64,000 bases of DNA. Origin: Thaumasiovibrio sp047250365 (GTDB lineage: Bacteria > Pseudomonadota > Gammaproteobacteria > Enterobacterales > Vibrionaceae). Both the position numbers and the translations under genes were made by a program. Positions 52,616-62,769 of this stretch are shown piece after piece. The notes under the pieces were generated by a model. The model made no database searches and was not told where the DNA came from. It saw only the letters and a program-made list of their open reading frames with translations. The stretch spans positions 186,001 through 250,000 of the forward strand of contig NZ_JBLBVL010000003.1 of NCBI RefSeq assembly GCF_047250365.1. The letters are read 5' to 3'. How positions within the stretch are numbered: the first letter of the stretch is position 1; each line of letters opens with the position of its first letter.

Positions 52616-55165
52616 CTAAGAGCTGACCTGTTCCATCTTAAAATGTTCAAGTGCTTTAATGAAATTATCATTTTTAATCGGTTTTATAATTATGTAGTTA
52701 GCGCCAGCTGACATAAAATCTGTACGTGTCTCATCGAGGGCATCAGCAGTGCAAGCATAAATAGGGGTTTGGATTTTAAGTTCCTCTCTAATAATGCGAG
52801 CTGCTTCAATTCCTCCCATTACAGGCATATGGTTATCCATGAGTATAAGGTCGAACTGATGGTGTTTTAAGTGTTCTACCGCAAGTTTGCCATTCTCTAC
52901 CCAGTCGACGCTAATGCCAACTCTTTTGCAGAACATCTTCGCTATTAATGCATTTGTCTTATCATCTTCAACCAATAAAACTCGGAGATTGAATTCAGGG
53001 GTTGGGGAGGAAAGCGTAGGCTGTTTGGCGTGAGTCGTCGTTGATATCTCTCGCATCGGAATCCAAAAACAAAATTGAGTACCAATATTTTGTTTACTGC
53101 TTATGGTTAGCTCTCCTTCTAATAATGTAATTAATTTATTTACAATTGTTAACCCTAATCCACTGCCTCCATACTTACGGGTAGCTGAAGGGTCAGCTTG
53201 AGAAAAAGGATTAAATAATTCATCTAAATAATTATTATTAATGCCAATGCCAGTATCTTCAACACTAAAGTGGGTGTTTTCTCCTTCGCGCCAGATTCTA
53301 ATTGTGATTTTCCCGCGTTGAGTAAATTTTACCGCGTTGCTCATTAAGTTAAAGAGAACTTGGACGATACGTGATTTGTCTGAGTTGTAGATAACATGTT
53401 CGTCCAACTCATTATGAACTAGCAGTGTTAAGTGCTTTTTTTCACATAATGGTCGGTAGATTTCAGTAATAGGCCCAATGACTTCCTTGAATGAAAAGTT
53501 AGCAAATTTTAGTTTAAAGTCACCTTGTTCAATTTGGGAGTAGTCGATAATATCATTCAGTACGGTCAACAGGTGCTCGCCGCTTTGATACAAAACATCG
53601 ACATGATCACGGTGTTGCTGATTCTCAAGAGAGTTTTTTAGTATTTGCGCGATGCCAAGTATGCCATTTAACGGTGTACGTAGTTCATGGCTCATTTGGG
53701 CTAAAAAATCTGATTTGGCTTTTGTTGCCGCTTCTGCTGCGAGTTGCGCGCGACGGCTTTGCCGCTTTGCTTCGATAAGAGTTGTAATATCTTGCGCTTG
53801 TCCAATGATAGAAATAACTTTATTATCAATGATTAAAGGTGCTAGATTCCAGTGATAAATGGTATTGTTTACGTTTGTATGCACACCTCTAATCGTTTCT
53901 CCATCCCGAGCAGCATCTAAGTGAGTCCGTATTTGTAACTCGAAAGCGTTGAAAGTATCCGTGGGTTGCTTGGCATTTTTATCGTATTCGAATTGCTCCT
54001 TTGCCGCTGGGTTAATACGTTGTATTTGATAATTGCAATCCCACACGATAGTGGGAGATAGTGCAATTTTGAACAGGTCATCGAGGGAGCGCTCTTTTTC
54101 AACGAGAGTGGATAATGTCGATTGTAGCGTCGAGCCAATTTGATTGAACTCAGTGATAGGTGTGCCACCAAATGGTTTGAAGTGTTGTCTTTGCGTAGCA
54201 GAACGCGTGTAGTTCATTAACGTATTTAACGAGTCTAAAATACGATTTTTAATATGATGCCGACTAAATATTAATAATGTGACAACAACAAACAAAGAGG
54301 CAATTGCGCTAAAAGAGAACTGTTCTTTTAACAGGCTTATGTTATCACTTTTATCTAGAGTTAAAAATTGGATTGGAGACGTTTCGCCATCAATGTTAAA
54401 TGGAGAAATGTTAACAAGATAACGAGAACTAAGGAACGATGTATCGGTAGCACTTAATACTTTAAACGCATGCTTATATTCATCTGATTCTTTTTTTAAA
54501 TTAGTCGCGACAACATCAGTGCCATGAACTAAAAAAATAGACTCCACACTAGAAGCTGAACGAAAGTCATTAAGTAAGGATAAGTTGTTATTAAGTACAA
54601 CTGCAATGTTTAATTCTGCCACAATTTTACCGGTGCTACGGTCAATGATTGCCGTTCGACGAACAAGAAGATCTACAGGGTCGAGTAACCCATCTGACCG
54701 GATGTAGTGCCATTTCGAGTCGAGGTTTACCTGATTAATAATGTTAGCGATGGTATGCTCATCAATACCATGGAAATAACTTGCACCATCGTGCCAAATC
54801 AACTCACTATCTTTACTGATAAAGCGAAAGTCGGGCGAATTTGCAGAGTTATTCTCTTCAAGAGCAAAGAACAAGTCATCAAGTGCGAGCATATTCTTCG
54901 ATTGAAGATAATTCAGAAGATCTTGACTATATGCATTGGCCTCTTGGCTGCTTTTTAATGCTGCAAGCCTGTAATTAATGATGTTTTGCAGTAAGTGTGA
55001 GGTTTGGTTGAGACTTCGCTCAATTTCACTATTTATGCTATTAACACTAAAGTGGTAGCTTTGCGTAATAATAGCAAGTGTCAGCAAGCTATATCCGACA
55101 AAGAAAAGTCGAATAATTAGGCTTGAAAGTGACTGAGGTTTTTTCTTATTCTTCATTAGTTGCAT
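52616..55165 (-). CDS. luxQ: AI-2 hybrid sensor kinase/phosphatase LuxQ
   Basis: 849 residues. Membrane helices at about 17-36 and 283-300 flank the LuxQ-type periplasmic domain that binds LuxP. Then a PAS domain (about 360-465), HisKA with H493 (MSHELRTPLNG), ATPase with NAVKF, DTGIGI and GSGLGL motifs, and a receiver with D777 (LILMDNHMP). In Vibrio it feeds LuxU and LuxO and switches to phosphatase when LuxP binds AI-2. The ATG overlaps the luxP stop (TAATG). Confidence 0.95.
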   Translation of the reverse strand: MQLMKNKKKPQSLSSLIIRLFFVGYSLLTLAIITQSYHFSVNSINSEIERSLNQTSHLLQNIINYRLAALKSSQEANAYSQDLLNYLQSKNMLALDDLFFALEENNSANSPDFRFISKDSELIWHDGASYFHGIDEHTIANIINQVNLDSKWHYIRSDGLLDPVDLLVRRTAIIDRSTGKIVAELNIAVVLNNNLSLLNDFRSASSVESIFLVHGTDVVATNLKKESDEYKHAFKVLSATDTSFLSSRYLVNISPFNIDGETSPIQFLTLDKSDNISLLKEQFSFSAIASLFVVVTLLIFSRHHIKNRILDSLNTLMNYTRSATQRQHFKPFGGTPITEFNQIGSTLQSTLSTLVEKERSLDDLFKIALSPTIVWDCNYQIQRINPAAKEQFEYDKNAKQPTDTFNAFELQIRTHLDAARDGETIRGVHTNVNNTIYHWNLAPLIIDNKVISIIGQAQDITTLIEAKRQSRRAQLAAEAATKAKSDFLAQMSHELRTPLNGILGIAQILKNSLENQQHRDHVDVLYQSGEHLLTVLNDIIDYSQIEQGDFKLKFANFSFKEVIGPITEIYRPLCEKKHLTLLVHNELDEHVIYNSDKSRIVQVLFNLMSNAVKFTQRGKITIRIWREGENTHFSVEDTGIGINNNYLDELFNPFSQADPSATRKYGGSGLGLTIVNKLITLLEGELTISSKQNIGTQFCFWIPMREISTTTHAKQPTLSSPTPEFNLRVLLVEDDKTNALIAKMFCKRVGISVDWVENGKLAVEHLKHHQFDLILMDNHMPVMGGIEAARIIREELKIQTPIYACTADALDETRTDFMSAGANYIIIKPIKNDNFIKALEHFKMEQVSS

Positions 55166-56271
55166 TATTTTGAGCTTGAATACCTAAATGCTCTTTGTTT
55201 CAATATGTTGATATGTGCAGTGGTGTGATCTTTGGTTACAATTTCAAAATCACCTGAATAAACAATTGGCGATGCTTTTTCTTCTAGGGAAAGTTTGATA
55301 GCTTCGGCCATCGCGATTCCAGTGTCATCATTCATTCGCATTACTGTCACATCCATTTTCCCACTTTGAATCGCCTCCAATTCAGCACTGCCTCCTCCCC
55401 AGCCATTAATGGCTACATCGGCACGGCCACTCTCTCTAAGTGCATCGATTGCCCCCAGTGCGATATCAGTGGCGCAAGCATAGATAAAATCTATATCTTG
55501 GTTATCGCTTAGGATTTGTTTTGTTGCTGTGTAGCCTGTTTCCCTATTAGCTTTTGTGTAAAAAGATGAACTTAATACGTACTTTGTTGCAGGGGTCATG
55601 GCTTCAATAAAAGTATCCCCACGAGCAGAGCTGATATACCCTTGCGAAAAGTAAAGCATGCTATATGTCGCCTTGTTTGGATACTGTGATTGATAGTAAT
55701 CAGCTAATGCTATGCTGCCAGTTTGGTGATCGAAGCCAACGTAAAGAAAAGGTTGATTCCCTTGCCATGCTTTTACGGGAGTGGTGATATTTTGCAAAAT
55801 AAGTTTAGTTTCTGGGTTTTGTAGTACGTGGTCAATAAACTTGCTGTGACGCGCGGTATCAAGGGTAAAAACCAGAAAGTCTGGTTGCTTTTTCATCGCT
55901 TGCATAAGGTGCTGGCTTTGTTGACGCATATCGATATTTGGCCGAGAGAAGACACTATCAATTTCATACGGGATTGCTAATTCCTGTAGCCTTTTTTCGA
56001 AAGCAGTAATATTGCGACGCCAATAATCCGATATTTGCTCTCCTGGGTAAACAACCGAAATGCGTAATGGGCGGTCAAGTGTTTTTAACATCTTATTGGG
56101 TGGTAACCTAACGAGTTCGCTGAGCTGGTTTGTTAGGGTTTGCTGTTCAGGATGAGCATCTAAAAATTGCTGATACTCCCAATAACCATCAAGCGAGGGA
56201 CTACTGTGTGCAATTAGAGAGATAAAACAGAGTGTAAATAGGATGGCTTTAAATGTCTTCACCGCGCTCAC
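55165..56271 (-). CDS. luxP: Periplasmic AI-2 receptor LuxP
   Basis: 368 residues with a signal peptide. The seven residues that contact AI-2 in V. harveyi LuxP are all present with a uniform +2 offset: Q79, S81, W84, N161, R217, W291 and R312. It binds the borated furanosyl diester AI-2 and regulates LuxQ. First gene of luxPQ. Confidence 0.97.
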   Translation of the reverse strand: MSAVKTFKAILFTLCFISLIAHSSPSLDGYWEYQQFLDAHPEQQTLTNQLSELVRLPPNKMLKTLDRPLRISVVYPGEQISDYWRRNITAFEKRLQELAIPYEIDSVFSRPNIDMRQQSQHLMQAMKKQPDFLVFTLDTARHSKFIDHVLQNPETKLILQNITTPVKAWQGNQPFLYVGFDHQTGSIALADYYQSQYPNKATYSMLYFSQGYISSARGDTFIEAMTPATKYVLSSSFYTKANRETGYTATKQILSDNQDIDFIYACATDIALGAIDALRESGRADVAINGWGGGSAELEAIQSGKMDVTVMRMNDDTGIAMAEAIKLSLEEKASPIVYSGDFEIVTKDHTTAHINILKQRAFRYSSSK

Positions 56272-56450
56272 CTATGGTTGCAATAGTTAAAGGGTTGTTT
56301 CCGATAACTATAGTTTGCAGTGGTTTGCATTGCTTACTTTTTTAAGCTTTGAAGTCTAATTAATTAGTGTTTTGATTGATGGCTGTATGATACCTAACTT
56401 TTTGAAAGTGGCTTAGGCTTCAGTTCGACAAGCGATCAACGCTGGGTGAA

Positions 56451-59045
56451 CTAACTACGATAGCGAAGTGTTTGGAACAGCCAGCCAAGACTGAGCAATG
56501 CGAGCCCTAAACCAATGAAACTTATCGCACGCCAGAGCCCATCAAGATAACTTGCGTCAGAGAGGAATACTTTGAGCACGGCAACAAACAAGGTGGCGAG
56601 GCCGCCCGATTGCCACTGGCGTTGATTGGCTTTGACGCCAAAGGCTGTTGTTAAACCGCCGAGGGTGATTAATGCGACAGAATAGCTCAGCCACTCAGCC
56701 ATACCTGTTATAGCAAACAGAGACAGCGTCTCTTGTTGCCAATACTGCCTGATTGACAATATTACCCACAGTGCCCCCAGGACAAGTGACATTGAATAGA
56801 GCCAACGTGATGGGATGCGTTCAGGGTGCAACTGACTTTTGGCGATCCCTGCCAATAGGCATGATGGGAGAAGCCAACCGAGCGCCAATGGATTGAGAAT
56901 AGGAAGCGCGGAGGCAGAAATGCTCTCCGCCCATAGAGGCATAAAATGCGTGTTAAGCAAAATGATACACAATAAGGCAGCATTAAGGAGTCCAACGGAG
57001 TACCAATAGTAGACATGCTGCATAGTACCAAGCTGGCGGCGACGGAATTGATAAACAGCGCTTAAAACGAGCGCTTCTATGAGCCATAAGCTCACTGATA
57101 TCAGGCTAACTGACTCAAAGATGATGTAACTGCCGGTTATCCAATAATGGCTTTGCGATAGAACAAATAGCGCAACAACATGCAGGAGCGCGCTTTCAAA
57201 CCATGTAGCGACCAAAGAGTGGTGGCGACGATGCCAGCGAGCCGTGTAAATAAGTATGAGCAATGCAGGTGTAAAGTGAAGTACTCCCCACATTGATGAC
57301 GTGATGCTGTTAGCTTGCCATTCAGGAAAGAGCGGGATAAGTGATAGCCGCACAAGCAGTAAGGTAATGATCCCTTTGTACATCACTGGTCTAACGGGCA
57401 ATCGTGCATAGTATGGTTGTAGCGTTAAGAATAGAACGTGCATGACTAAAAACAGGCTAAACCATTCTTGTTGGGCCCAAATCCAGTACAGGGTTAATCC
57501 AATTAGATGTGTGGCATTGGTGAGATCTGACGTAATTTTCGGTACATAGTAGGCAACTAGCATAACCCCAAACGCACAAGCAGCGATGGTATAGCTCCAT
57601 GTTGCGATATATTGCGGAGTCTGGAGATCAATATATAACAGTGAGCTAATTAGCAGTATCGGCACGGTCGAAACGCAAAGCCAATAGTTGGTTTTGTTAC
57701 GACTGATTAAGTACTGCAAGATGAAGCGCCACTGGCAAATAGATAACAATAAAATAAATAGCCCTGCTTGCGGCCAAGGGGTCTGAGTGGAATGAATAAA
57801 TTGTTGTTCAAGCATTAGGGTTGATATTACGACAGCGACTAGCGTAACTGATTGAAGTTGATTACGTGAAAATCGATGCTTTATCGCGGGAAGAATAATC
57901 AGACAGATAGGCGCAAGCAGGGTTGCGGTTGTGTCAACAAAGCTGGCTGACAGGCCTTGTGAGATCGACATATTGACCACGAGTAACAATATTGTCGTAA
58001 TAACAGGATGTTGCCACGAGTTAGTTTGTTTTTTTATTTGTGAACAAGTCCATCCTGTTTCTGCCACAAGAATTAGCAGGTAAGCACTGGCTGGCATAAA
58101 GAGTAGTATCCAGAGAGTGAGATCCGGTATTGGAACGTTTAGTCCCACAGAGGCACACCAAAATAGATGGCAAAGTGTCATTAAGCTAGAGAGCCAACGG
58201 TTGTGGACTTTTTGCTCTACATAGCGACCTGCCAATGAGATGGCACAAATGTAGGCCATTAGCATGAAATGGTTGCCACTCTCAGTGACTACCCATAGTG
58301 GTGCCATGTACCCACCGATTAAGCCAAGAAATGCCATCAAGCTACCAAAACGCAAACTTAACGTTAAGCTCATGAGCGCAACAGCGGCTAGCAGTGTTAA
58401 CGCGAATAGTGTGGGAAGGAGTTGGAAGACGACGACGGCTAAAACGATGGTGGTGTAGACCCCAGTGATACCTGTCGCGGCAAAGGCAGAAGGTATATAC
58501 CCTCGACCATAGCGGTCAATGTGAGGCCATTTTCCACGTTGGCGTTGGCGATGCAACCATTCGCCAAAACCGAGAACAGATGTGGAAAGAAGAAACGCAG
58601 CAGCCAGTTTTGTGACCGGTGTGAATGACAATTGGCTAGTGATGAACTGAATAATAAATCCGAGACCCACTAAGAGCGCTACGCCACCAGACCAAACTAA
58701 CCAGTATTGCTGCAGGTGCTGCATCATGCGTTGATAGAGAGCAGAGACAGTTGAGCTTATCTTGTTATTGGAATATGTTTTGCTCTGTGACTGTGACTGT
58801 GACTGTGACTGTGACTGTGACTGTGATGTCGTCGTCGTGGTGGTCATCGATACCGGCGCGATAGGCGATGCTTGAAGCGGCTGTGGTTGTTGTTCTATTC
58901 GGTTGAGTAAGTCTTGGTATTGGTTTTTAAGTTTATGTACTTCAAGGAACGCCAGAATTGCGAGTACAGGAGAGGCCAGTATGATCAGTGCAATGAGAAT
59001 GGCTAATATTGTCAAAATCTCGTTTAGTACCATGCTTGCTAACAC
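56451..59045 (-). CDS. Large DUF2339-type membrane protein with an (SQ)7 linker
   Basis: 864 residues. One N-terminal helix (about 7-34), a coiled coil (EVHKLKNQYQDLLNRIE), a low-complexity linker of Thr and (SQ)7 (about 67-90), then more than twenty hydrophobic helices to the end. The DUF2339 pattern is seen in LSLRFGSLMAFLGLIGGYMA and SLGWLFQTLRYR. The GTG at 59045 is preceded by GAGGG at good spacing; the ATG at 59033 is not. Function unknown. Confidence 0.85.
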   Translation of the reverse strand: MLASMVLNEILTILAILIALIILASPVLAILAFLEVHKLKNQYQDLLNRIEQQPQPLQASPIAPVSMTTTTTTSQSQSQSQSQSQSQSKTYSNNKISSTVSALYQRMMQHLQQYWLVWSGGVALLVGLGFIIQFITSQLSFTPVTKLAAAFLLSTSVLGFGEWLHRQRQRGKWPHIDRYGRGYIPSAFAATGITGVYTTIVLAVVVFQLLPTLFALTLLAAVALMSLTLSLRFGSLMAFLGLIGGYMAPLWVVTESGNHFMLMAYICAISLAGRYVEQKVHNRWLSSLMTLCHLFWCASVGLNVPIPDLTLWILLFMPASAYLLILVAETGWTCSQIKKQTNSWQHPVITTILLLVVNMSISQGLSASFVDTTATLLAPICLIILPAIKHRFSRNQLQSVTLVAVVISTLMLEQQFIHSTQTPWPQAGLFILLLSICQWRFILQYLISRNKTNYWLCVSTVPILLISSLLYIDLQTPQYIATWSYTIAACAFGVMLVAYYVPKITSDLTNATHLIGLTLYWIWAQQEWFSLFLVMHVLFLTLQPYYARLPVRPVMYKGIITLLLVRLSLIPLFPEWQANSITSSMWGVLHFTPALLILIYTARWHRRHHSLVATWFESALLHVVALFVLSQSHYWITGSYIIFESVSLISVSLWLIEALVLSAVYQFRRRQLGTMQHVYYWYSVGLLNAALLCIILLNTHFMPLWAESISASALPILNPLALGWLLPSCLLAGIAKSQLHPERIPSRWLYSMSLVLGALWVILSIRQYWQQETLSLFAITGMAEWLSYSVALITLGGLTTAFGVKANQRQWQSGGLATLFVAVLKVFLSDASYLDGLWRAISFIGLGLALLSLGWLFQTLRYRS
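58785..58826. repeat. Hexanucleotide tandem repeat (7 x CTGTGA)
   Basis: Seven perfect copies of CTGTGA, read on the minus strand as alternating Ser-Gln codons. Because the unit is 6 bp, slippage changes the linker length by two residues per unit without a frameshift. Confidence 0.95.
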
Positions 59046-59339
59046 GGAGTCCCTCGTTAGGTGGTCGTTATACTGATGGGGCCATCATATCCAATTCAGG
59101 ATAAGTATAGGAGGGGAAGGGCTATTTTCACATCGTTACATCATAAAGTTACGTCACATCTAATGATAGTAGGAATGCGGTCTCAGGTGTGAGGGGCAAA
59201 ATCTTCTTGCTTAAGCTGATTTGTTTTAACTATTACTGAAATTTGTCTAATCAATTTAGTAATCTTGGAAAATTAAGCCACAATCAATTTAATTAGACAG
59301 AAAATAGATTCTGACTTAACGCTGTTTTTGGGAGGCTTT

Positions 59340-59756
59340 ATGGAGTCATTGAAAGTTAGAGACTATATGCATACTCATCCGGTGACGTTTTCACCAGATG
59401 CCTCATTGTCAGTTGCTTTAGATACGCTGTTAGCATCTAAACAGACTGGTGGCCCTGTTGTTGATGCGTTGGGGAAAGTGATCGGTTTTATATCGGAACA
59501 AGATATGATGCACACCTTGTTAAATGTGGGGTATCACTGTCAGGATACCCATTCGGTTCGTGATTGTATGCGCACAGATGTTCTGGCTGCCAGTGTCAAT
59601 GAGTCAATTATTGATTTGGCAGGGCGCATGGTATCAGGAAAGCCGAAATTGTATCCCGTCGTAGAGGGAGAAAAATTGGTTGGATTGATTACACGAAGAG
59701 ATGTATTAAAAGCAATTAGCGCGCATCTTGGTGCCTGCTTTAAGCACCCCGTTTAG
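59340..59756 (+). CDS. CBS-pair domain protein
   Basis: 138 residues made of two CBS motifs: VRDYMHTHPVTFSPDASL ... IGFISEQDMM and VRDCMRTDVLAASVNESI ... VGLITRRDVL. CBS pairs bind adenine nucleotides and act as regulatory modules. ATG 59340 follows GGGAGG; an upstream TTG is rejected. A 9-bp hairpin lies 19 nt past the stop. No partner domain is fused. Confidence 0.92.
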   Translation: MESLKVRDYMHTHPVTFSPDASLSVALDTLLASKQTGGPVVDALGKVIGFISEQDMMHTLLNVGYHCQDTHSVRDCMRTDVLAASVNESIIDLAGRMVSGKPKLYPVVEGEKLVGLITRRDVLKAISAHLGACFKHPV

Positions 59757-59774
59757 TTTCATATCCGACATAAA

Positions 59775-59802
59775 TAGCACTGCTGCCATTGTCGCAGTGC
59801 TA
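59775..59802. other. Hairpin after the CBS gene
   Basis: Perfect stem TAGCACTGC / GCAGTGCTA with a 10-nt loop. No U tract follows on the plus strand, so it is only a possible terminator or 3' stabiliser. Confidence 0.45.
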
Positions 59803-60009
59803 CCCACCAAAAAATGACGCCAACTAACCCTACAGTAGGGTGCTTATCTATTCATCTGCTAAATTCAACTTTTGATTAAATAACTCAACTTTTCTTGATC
59901 TATTTCCGAATACGGCAGCGTAAGTGTGTGATAATGCGCCTAGATTTTACTCAGTCTCATTTTTATTACACCCACTTTGGAATGGACTCTATCAAGGATT
60001 ACCCTACAC

Positions 60010-61428
60010 ATGCGTCAGTACATTCGCTATATCATACCTGTTCTTATCCCTCTTCTTATTGTATTTCTGCCCGCGTCAGCTATCCCTATTGATGGGCTGA
60101 CGGTTATTCAGCAGCGTGTTATTGCCATCTTTTTGTTTGCGGCGTTGAGTTGGGTTTGTGAACCTATTCCAATTTATGCCACGTCGGTGGTGGTCATTAT
60201 GCTGCTGATTCTGATGGTGTCCAATAATGGTTTGATATTTTTTCAAGCCGGAGCAGGCGAGCCTCATATCGGTGAGTTATTGAACTCGAAAGACATCATG
60301 GCCACCATGGCGAGTCCAATGATTATGCTATTTCTTGGAGGCTTCTTTCTTGCCATGGCGGCGACAAAGTACCGTCTAGATGTCAACTTAGCCCGTGTTC
60401 TCTTGCGCCCGTTTGGTCATCAGCCGAAATATGTCATGTTAGGCTTGATGCTGATCACTGCGGTGTTCTCAATGTTTATGTCAAACACTGCGACAACGGC
60501 CATGATGCTGTCGATCCTTGCTCCTGTTATTGTTTTGTTTGGTAAAGATGATCCTGGGCGCGCCGCTTTTGCTTTAAGCATCCCTGTTGCGGCGAATATT
60601 GGCGGTATGGGGACACCAATTGGTACACCGCCCAATGCTATCGCACTGAGCTATCTTACTGGCGATAACACGATATCATTTGGTGAGTGGATGATGTTCG
60701 CTGTTCCTTATGTTGTGATTTTGATGGCATTATCATGGTTACTGTTAGTTAAATTGTACCCAGCGAAACAAGAGAGCATTAAGTTAGAAATTAAGGGCAA
60801 GTTCCTTAAAACACCTAAGGCCATTACGGTCTATGTTACCTTTGCTGTAACAATACTACTGTGGTTGATGGGGACAAGCCATGGCATGAATTCGTACACG
60901 GTCGCTTTGATTCCAGTGGCGGTGTTCTCTATGACTGGCATTATCAATAAAGAAGATCTGAAGAAAATCTCGTGGGATGTACTTTGGTTGGTTTCCGGTG
61001 GTTTTGCATTAGGTTTGGCACTTGATAAAACGGGACTGGCAAGTCTCATGGTGAATAGCATTCCATTTGATAATTTCTCGCCGTACATTGTGTTAGTTGG
61101 TGCTGCGCTGTTGTGCTTGCTGATGGCAAACTTTATGTCACATACTGCAACGGCTAACTTATTAATGCCAATTATGGCAGCATTAGGCATGTCGATGCAG
61201 TCATTGGCACCATTAGGTGGCCAAGTGACCCTTGTTCTAGTGGTAGCATTTGCAGCATCGCTCGGTATGTCATTACCAATAAGTACGCCACCAAATGCTT
61301 TAGCCCATGCTTCAGGAAATGTTAACACTAATCAGATGGCTAAGGTCGGTATCATTATTGGTGTTGGTGGCCTGGCGATGGCATTTGTGTTGGTATGGAT
61401 TTTAAATATCGTTGGATTTATTAGTTAA
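60010..61428 (+). CDS. SLC13/DASS sodium-coupled carboxylate transporter
   Basis: 472 residues from ATG 60010; a TTG 33 nt upstream is in frame. Many hydrophobic helices. The two inverted-repeat signatures are FMSNTATTAMM (S158) with GMGTPIGTPPNA, and FMSHTATANL (S377) with SLPISTPPNA. DASS proteins such as VcINDY import succinate or related acids with Na+. The second signature has His where VcINDY has Asn. Together with the kinase and regulator genes it forms an operon. Confidence 0.9.
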   Translation: MRQYIRYIIPVLIPLLIVFLPASAIPIDGLTVIQQRVIAIFLFAALSWVCEPIPIYATSVVVIMLLILMVSNNGLIFFQAGAGEPHIGELLNSKDIMATMASPMIMLFLGGFFLAMAATKYRLDVNLARVLLRPFGHQPKYVMLGLMLITAVFSMFMSNTATTAMMLSILAPVIVLFGKDDPGRAAFALSIPVAANIGGMGTPIGTPPNAIALSYLTGDNTISFGEWMMFAVPYVVILMALSWLLLVKLYPAKQESIKLEIKGKFLKTPKAITVYVTFAVTILLWLMGTSHGMNSYTVALIPVAVFSMTGIINKEDLKKISWDVLWLVSGGFALGLALDKTGLASLMVNSIPFDNFSPYIVLVGAALLCLLMANFMSHTATANLLMPIMAALGMSMQSLAPLGGQVTLVLVVAFAASLGMSLPISTPPNALAHASGNVNTNQMAKVGIIIGVGGLAMAFVLVWILNIVGFIS

Positions 61429-61433
61429 ACGCT

Positions 61434-62759
61434 ATGGAACATCATCAAGAGTTAGATCGTATCATCAAGGTCTATTTTTCAAGACCTAAACACACCGAGC
61501 GTATTGCTTCTGGTGCCGTCGTCTTGGAGCAAGGTGGTGAGAACGATAAACTGTTTTGGGTGAAAAAAGGCCACTTGACAGGGCACCTGAAAGATGAAGA
61601 AACGGGGCAAACGGCTGAAGTTTTCTCTGTTTCAAGCGGGATGTTTTTTGGGGTGCACAGTTTTTTTGCCAAAACTGGAAAAGCGTCAACGACAGTGATT
61701 GCTGATAAAGAGTCAGAAATTGCGTGGATTGACAGCGTCACTCCAGCGGAAGATGTCGATAATTATGGTTCTCTTTCTGAACAGTTTATGCCTGTGATTG
61801 TGCACGAGTTATCTCGACGTCAGGTACAGGCTGGCTTACAAGCATTTGCAAAAAAAGAGGCCATGGAAAGCCTGTATGCTGCGGAGCAGATGTCAACACT
61901 TGGCCAGTTAGCGGCAGGGATTGCGCATGAGTTAAACAACGCTGTTGGTGTTCTTAGCAGTAAAACGGATACGATCGTTAACGATTTGGCTCAATTGCTT
62001 GAAGAGAGTCACCCTGAAGGGGTGCCTTTCTTCGATGCTGGTATTATTTCGGGCCAATCAGCTAGCTCATCTCAAGTGCGCACCCGTTCTAAAGAGCTGG
62101 TGGACAATTTCCGTCTTGATCGTGAAACCGCTAAGCAGTTAGCAAGAGCATTGCCAGATGGAGACGTGCCAGACGATTGGTTACAGGCGTTACCTGAGTG
62201 CCTCCATTATTGGCAAATGGGGCGAGATCTGCATGATATGCGATTAGCCTCTAAGCATGCGGCAAGTATTGTACGCTCAGTAAAACAACTTGGTGGTACT
62301 GATCAACAACGATTGCCAGGGGTTGATATTAACGAAACGGTGAATAAGTCTCTTGCGTTATTGCAGAGCAATTTACGTCGCGTTAACGTGGTCCTTCGAC
62401 CGGCCGTATTGCCATCTATTACGGCGAGTAGCACTGAATTAGTTCAGGTGTGGGTGAATATCATTAAGAATGCTTGCGATGCGATGGTGGATACCGAAGA
62501 GCCTCATTTAGAGATTATTACTCGCCATAGTAATAATCGATTGGCGATTACGATTAGCAATAACGGGCCAATGATGGATGAAGCGACACGACGCAAGATA
62601 TTTCAACCTAATTATACGACCAAAAAAGGTGGTCTTTCTTTTGGACTGGGGCTAGGACTGGCGATAGTACAGCGCATCATAAATAGTTATGGTGGTACCA
62701 TTGCGACTAAAAGTACTGAAGAAAAAACCACATTCAGAATTAAATTGCCAATCCGGTAA
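61434..62759 (+). CDS. Soluble histidine kinase with a cNMP-binding domain
   Basis: 441 residues, no membrane helix. Residues 10-130 resemble a cyclic-nucleotide-binding fold (GAVVLEQGGENDKLFWVKKG, then GMFFGVHSFF). A coiled linker leads to HisKA with H165 (GIAHELNNAVG). An ATPase domain has IIKNACDAM and GLGLGLAIVQ. The two dimerisation helices are separated by about 75 residues (about 192-267), far more than usual. It begins 5 nt after the transporter gene. Confidence 0.88.
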   Translation: MEHHQELDRIIKVYFSRPKHTERIASGAVVLEQGGENDKLFWVKKGHLTGHLKDEETGQTAEVFSVSSGMFFGVHSFFAKTGKASTTVIADKESEIAWIDSVTPAEDVDNYGSLSEQFMPVIVHELSRRQVQAGLQAFAKKEAMESLYAAEQMSTLGQLAAGIAHELNNAVGVLSSKTDTIVNDLAQLLEESHPEGVPFFDAGIISGQSASSSQVRTRSKELVDNFRLDRETAKQLARALPDGDVPDDWLQALPECLHYWQMGRDLHDMRLASKHAASIVRSVKQLGGTDQQRLPGVDINETVNKSLALLQSNLRRVNVVLRPAVLPSITASSTELVQVWVNIIKNACDAMVDTEEPHLEIITRHSNNRLAITISNNGPMMDEATRRKIFQPNYTTKKGGLSFGLGLGLAIVQRIINSYGGTIATKSTEEKTTFRIKLPIR

Positions 62760-62769
62760 GGAAACAGTT

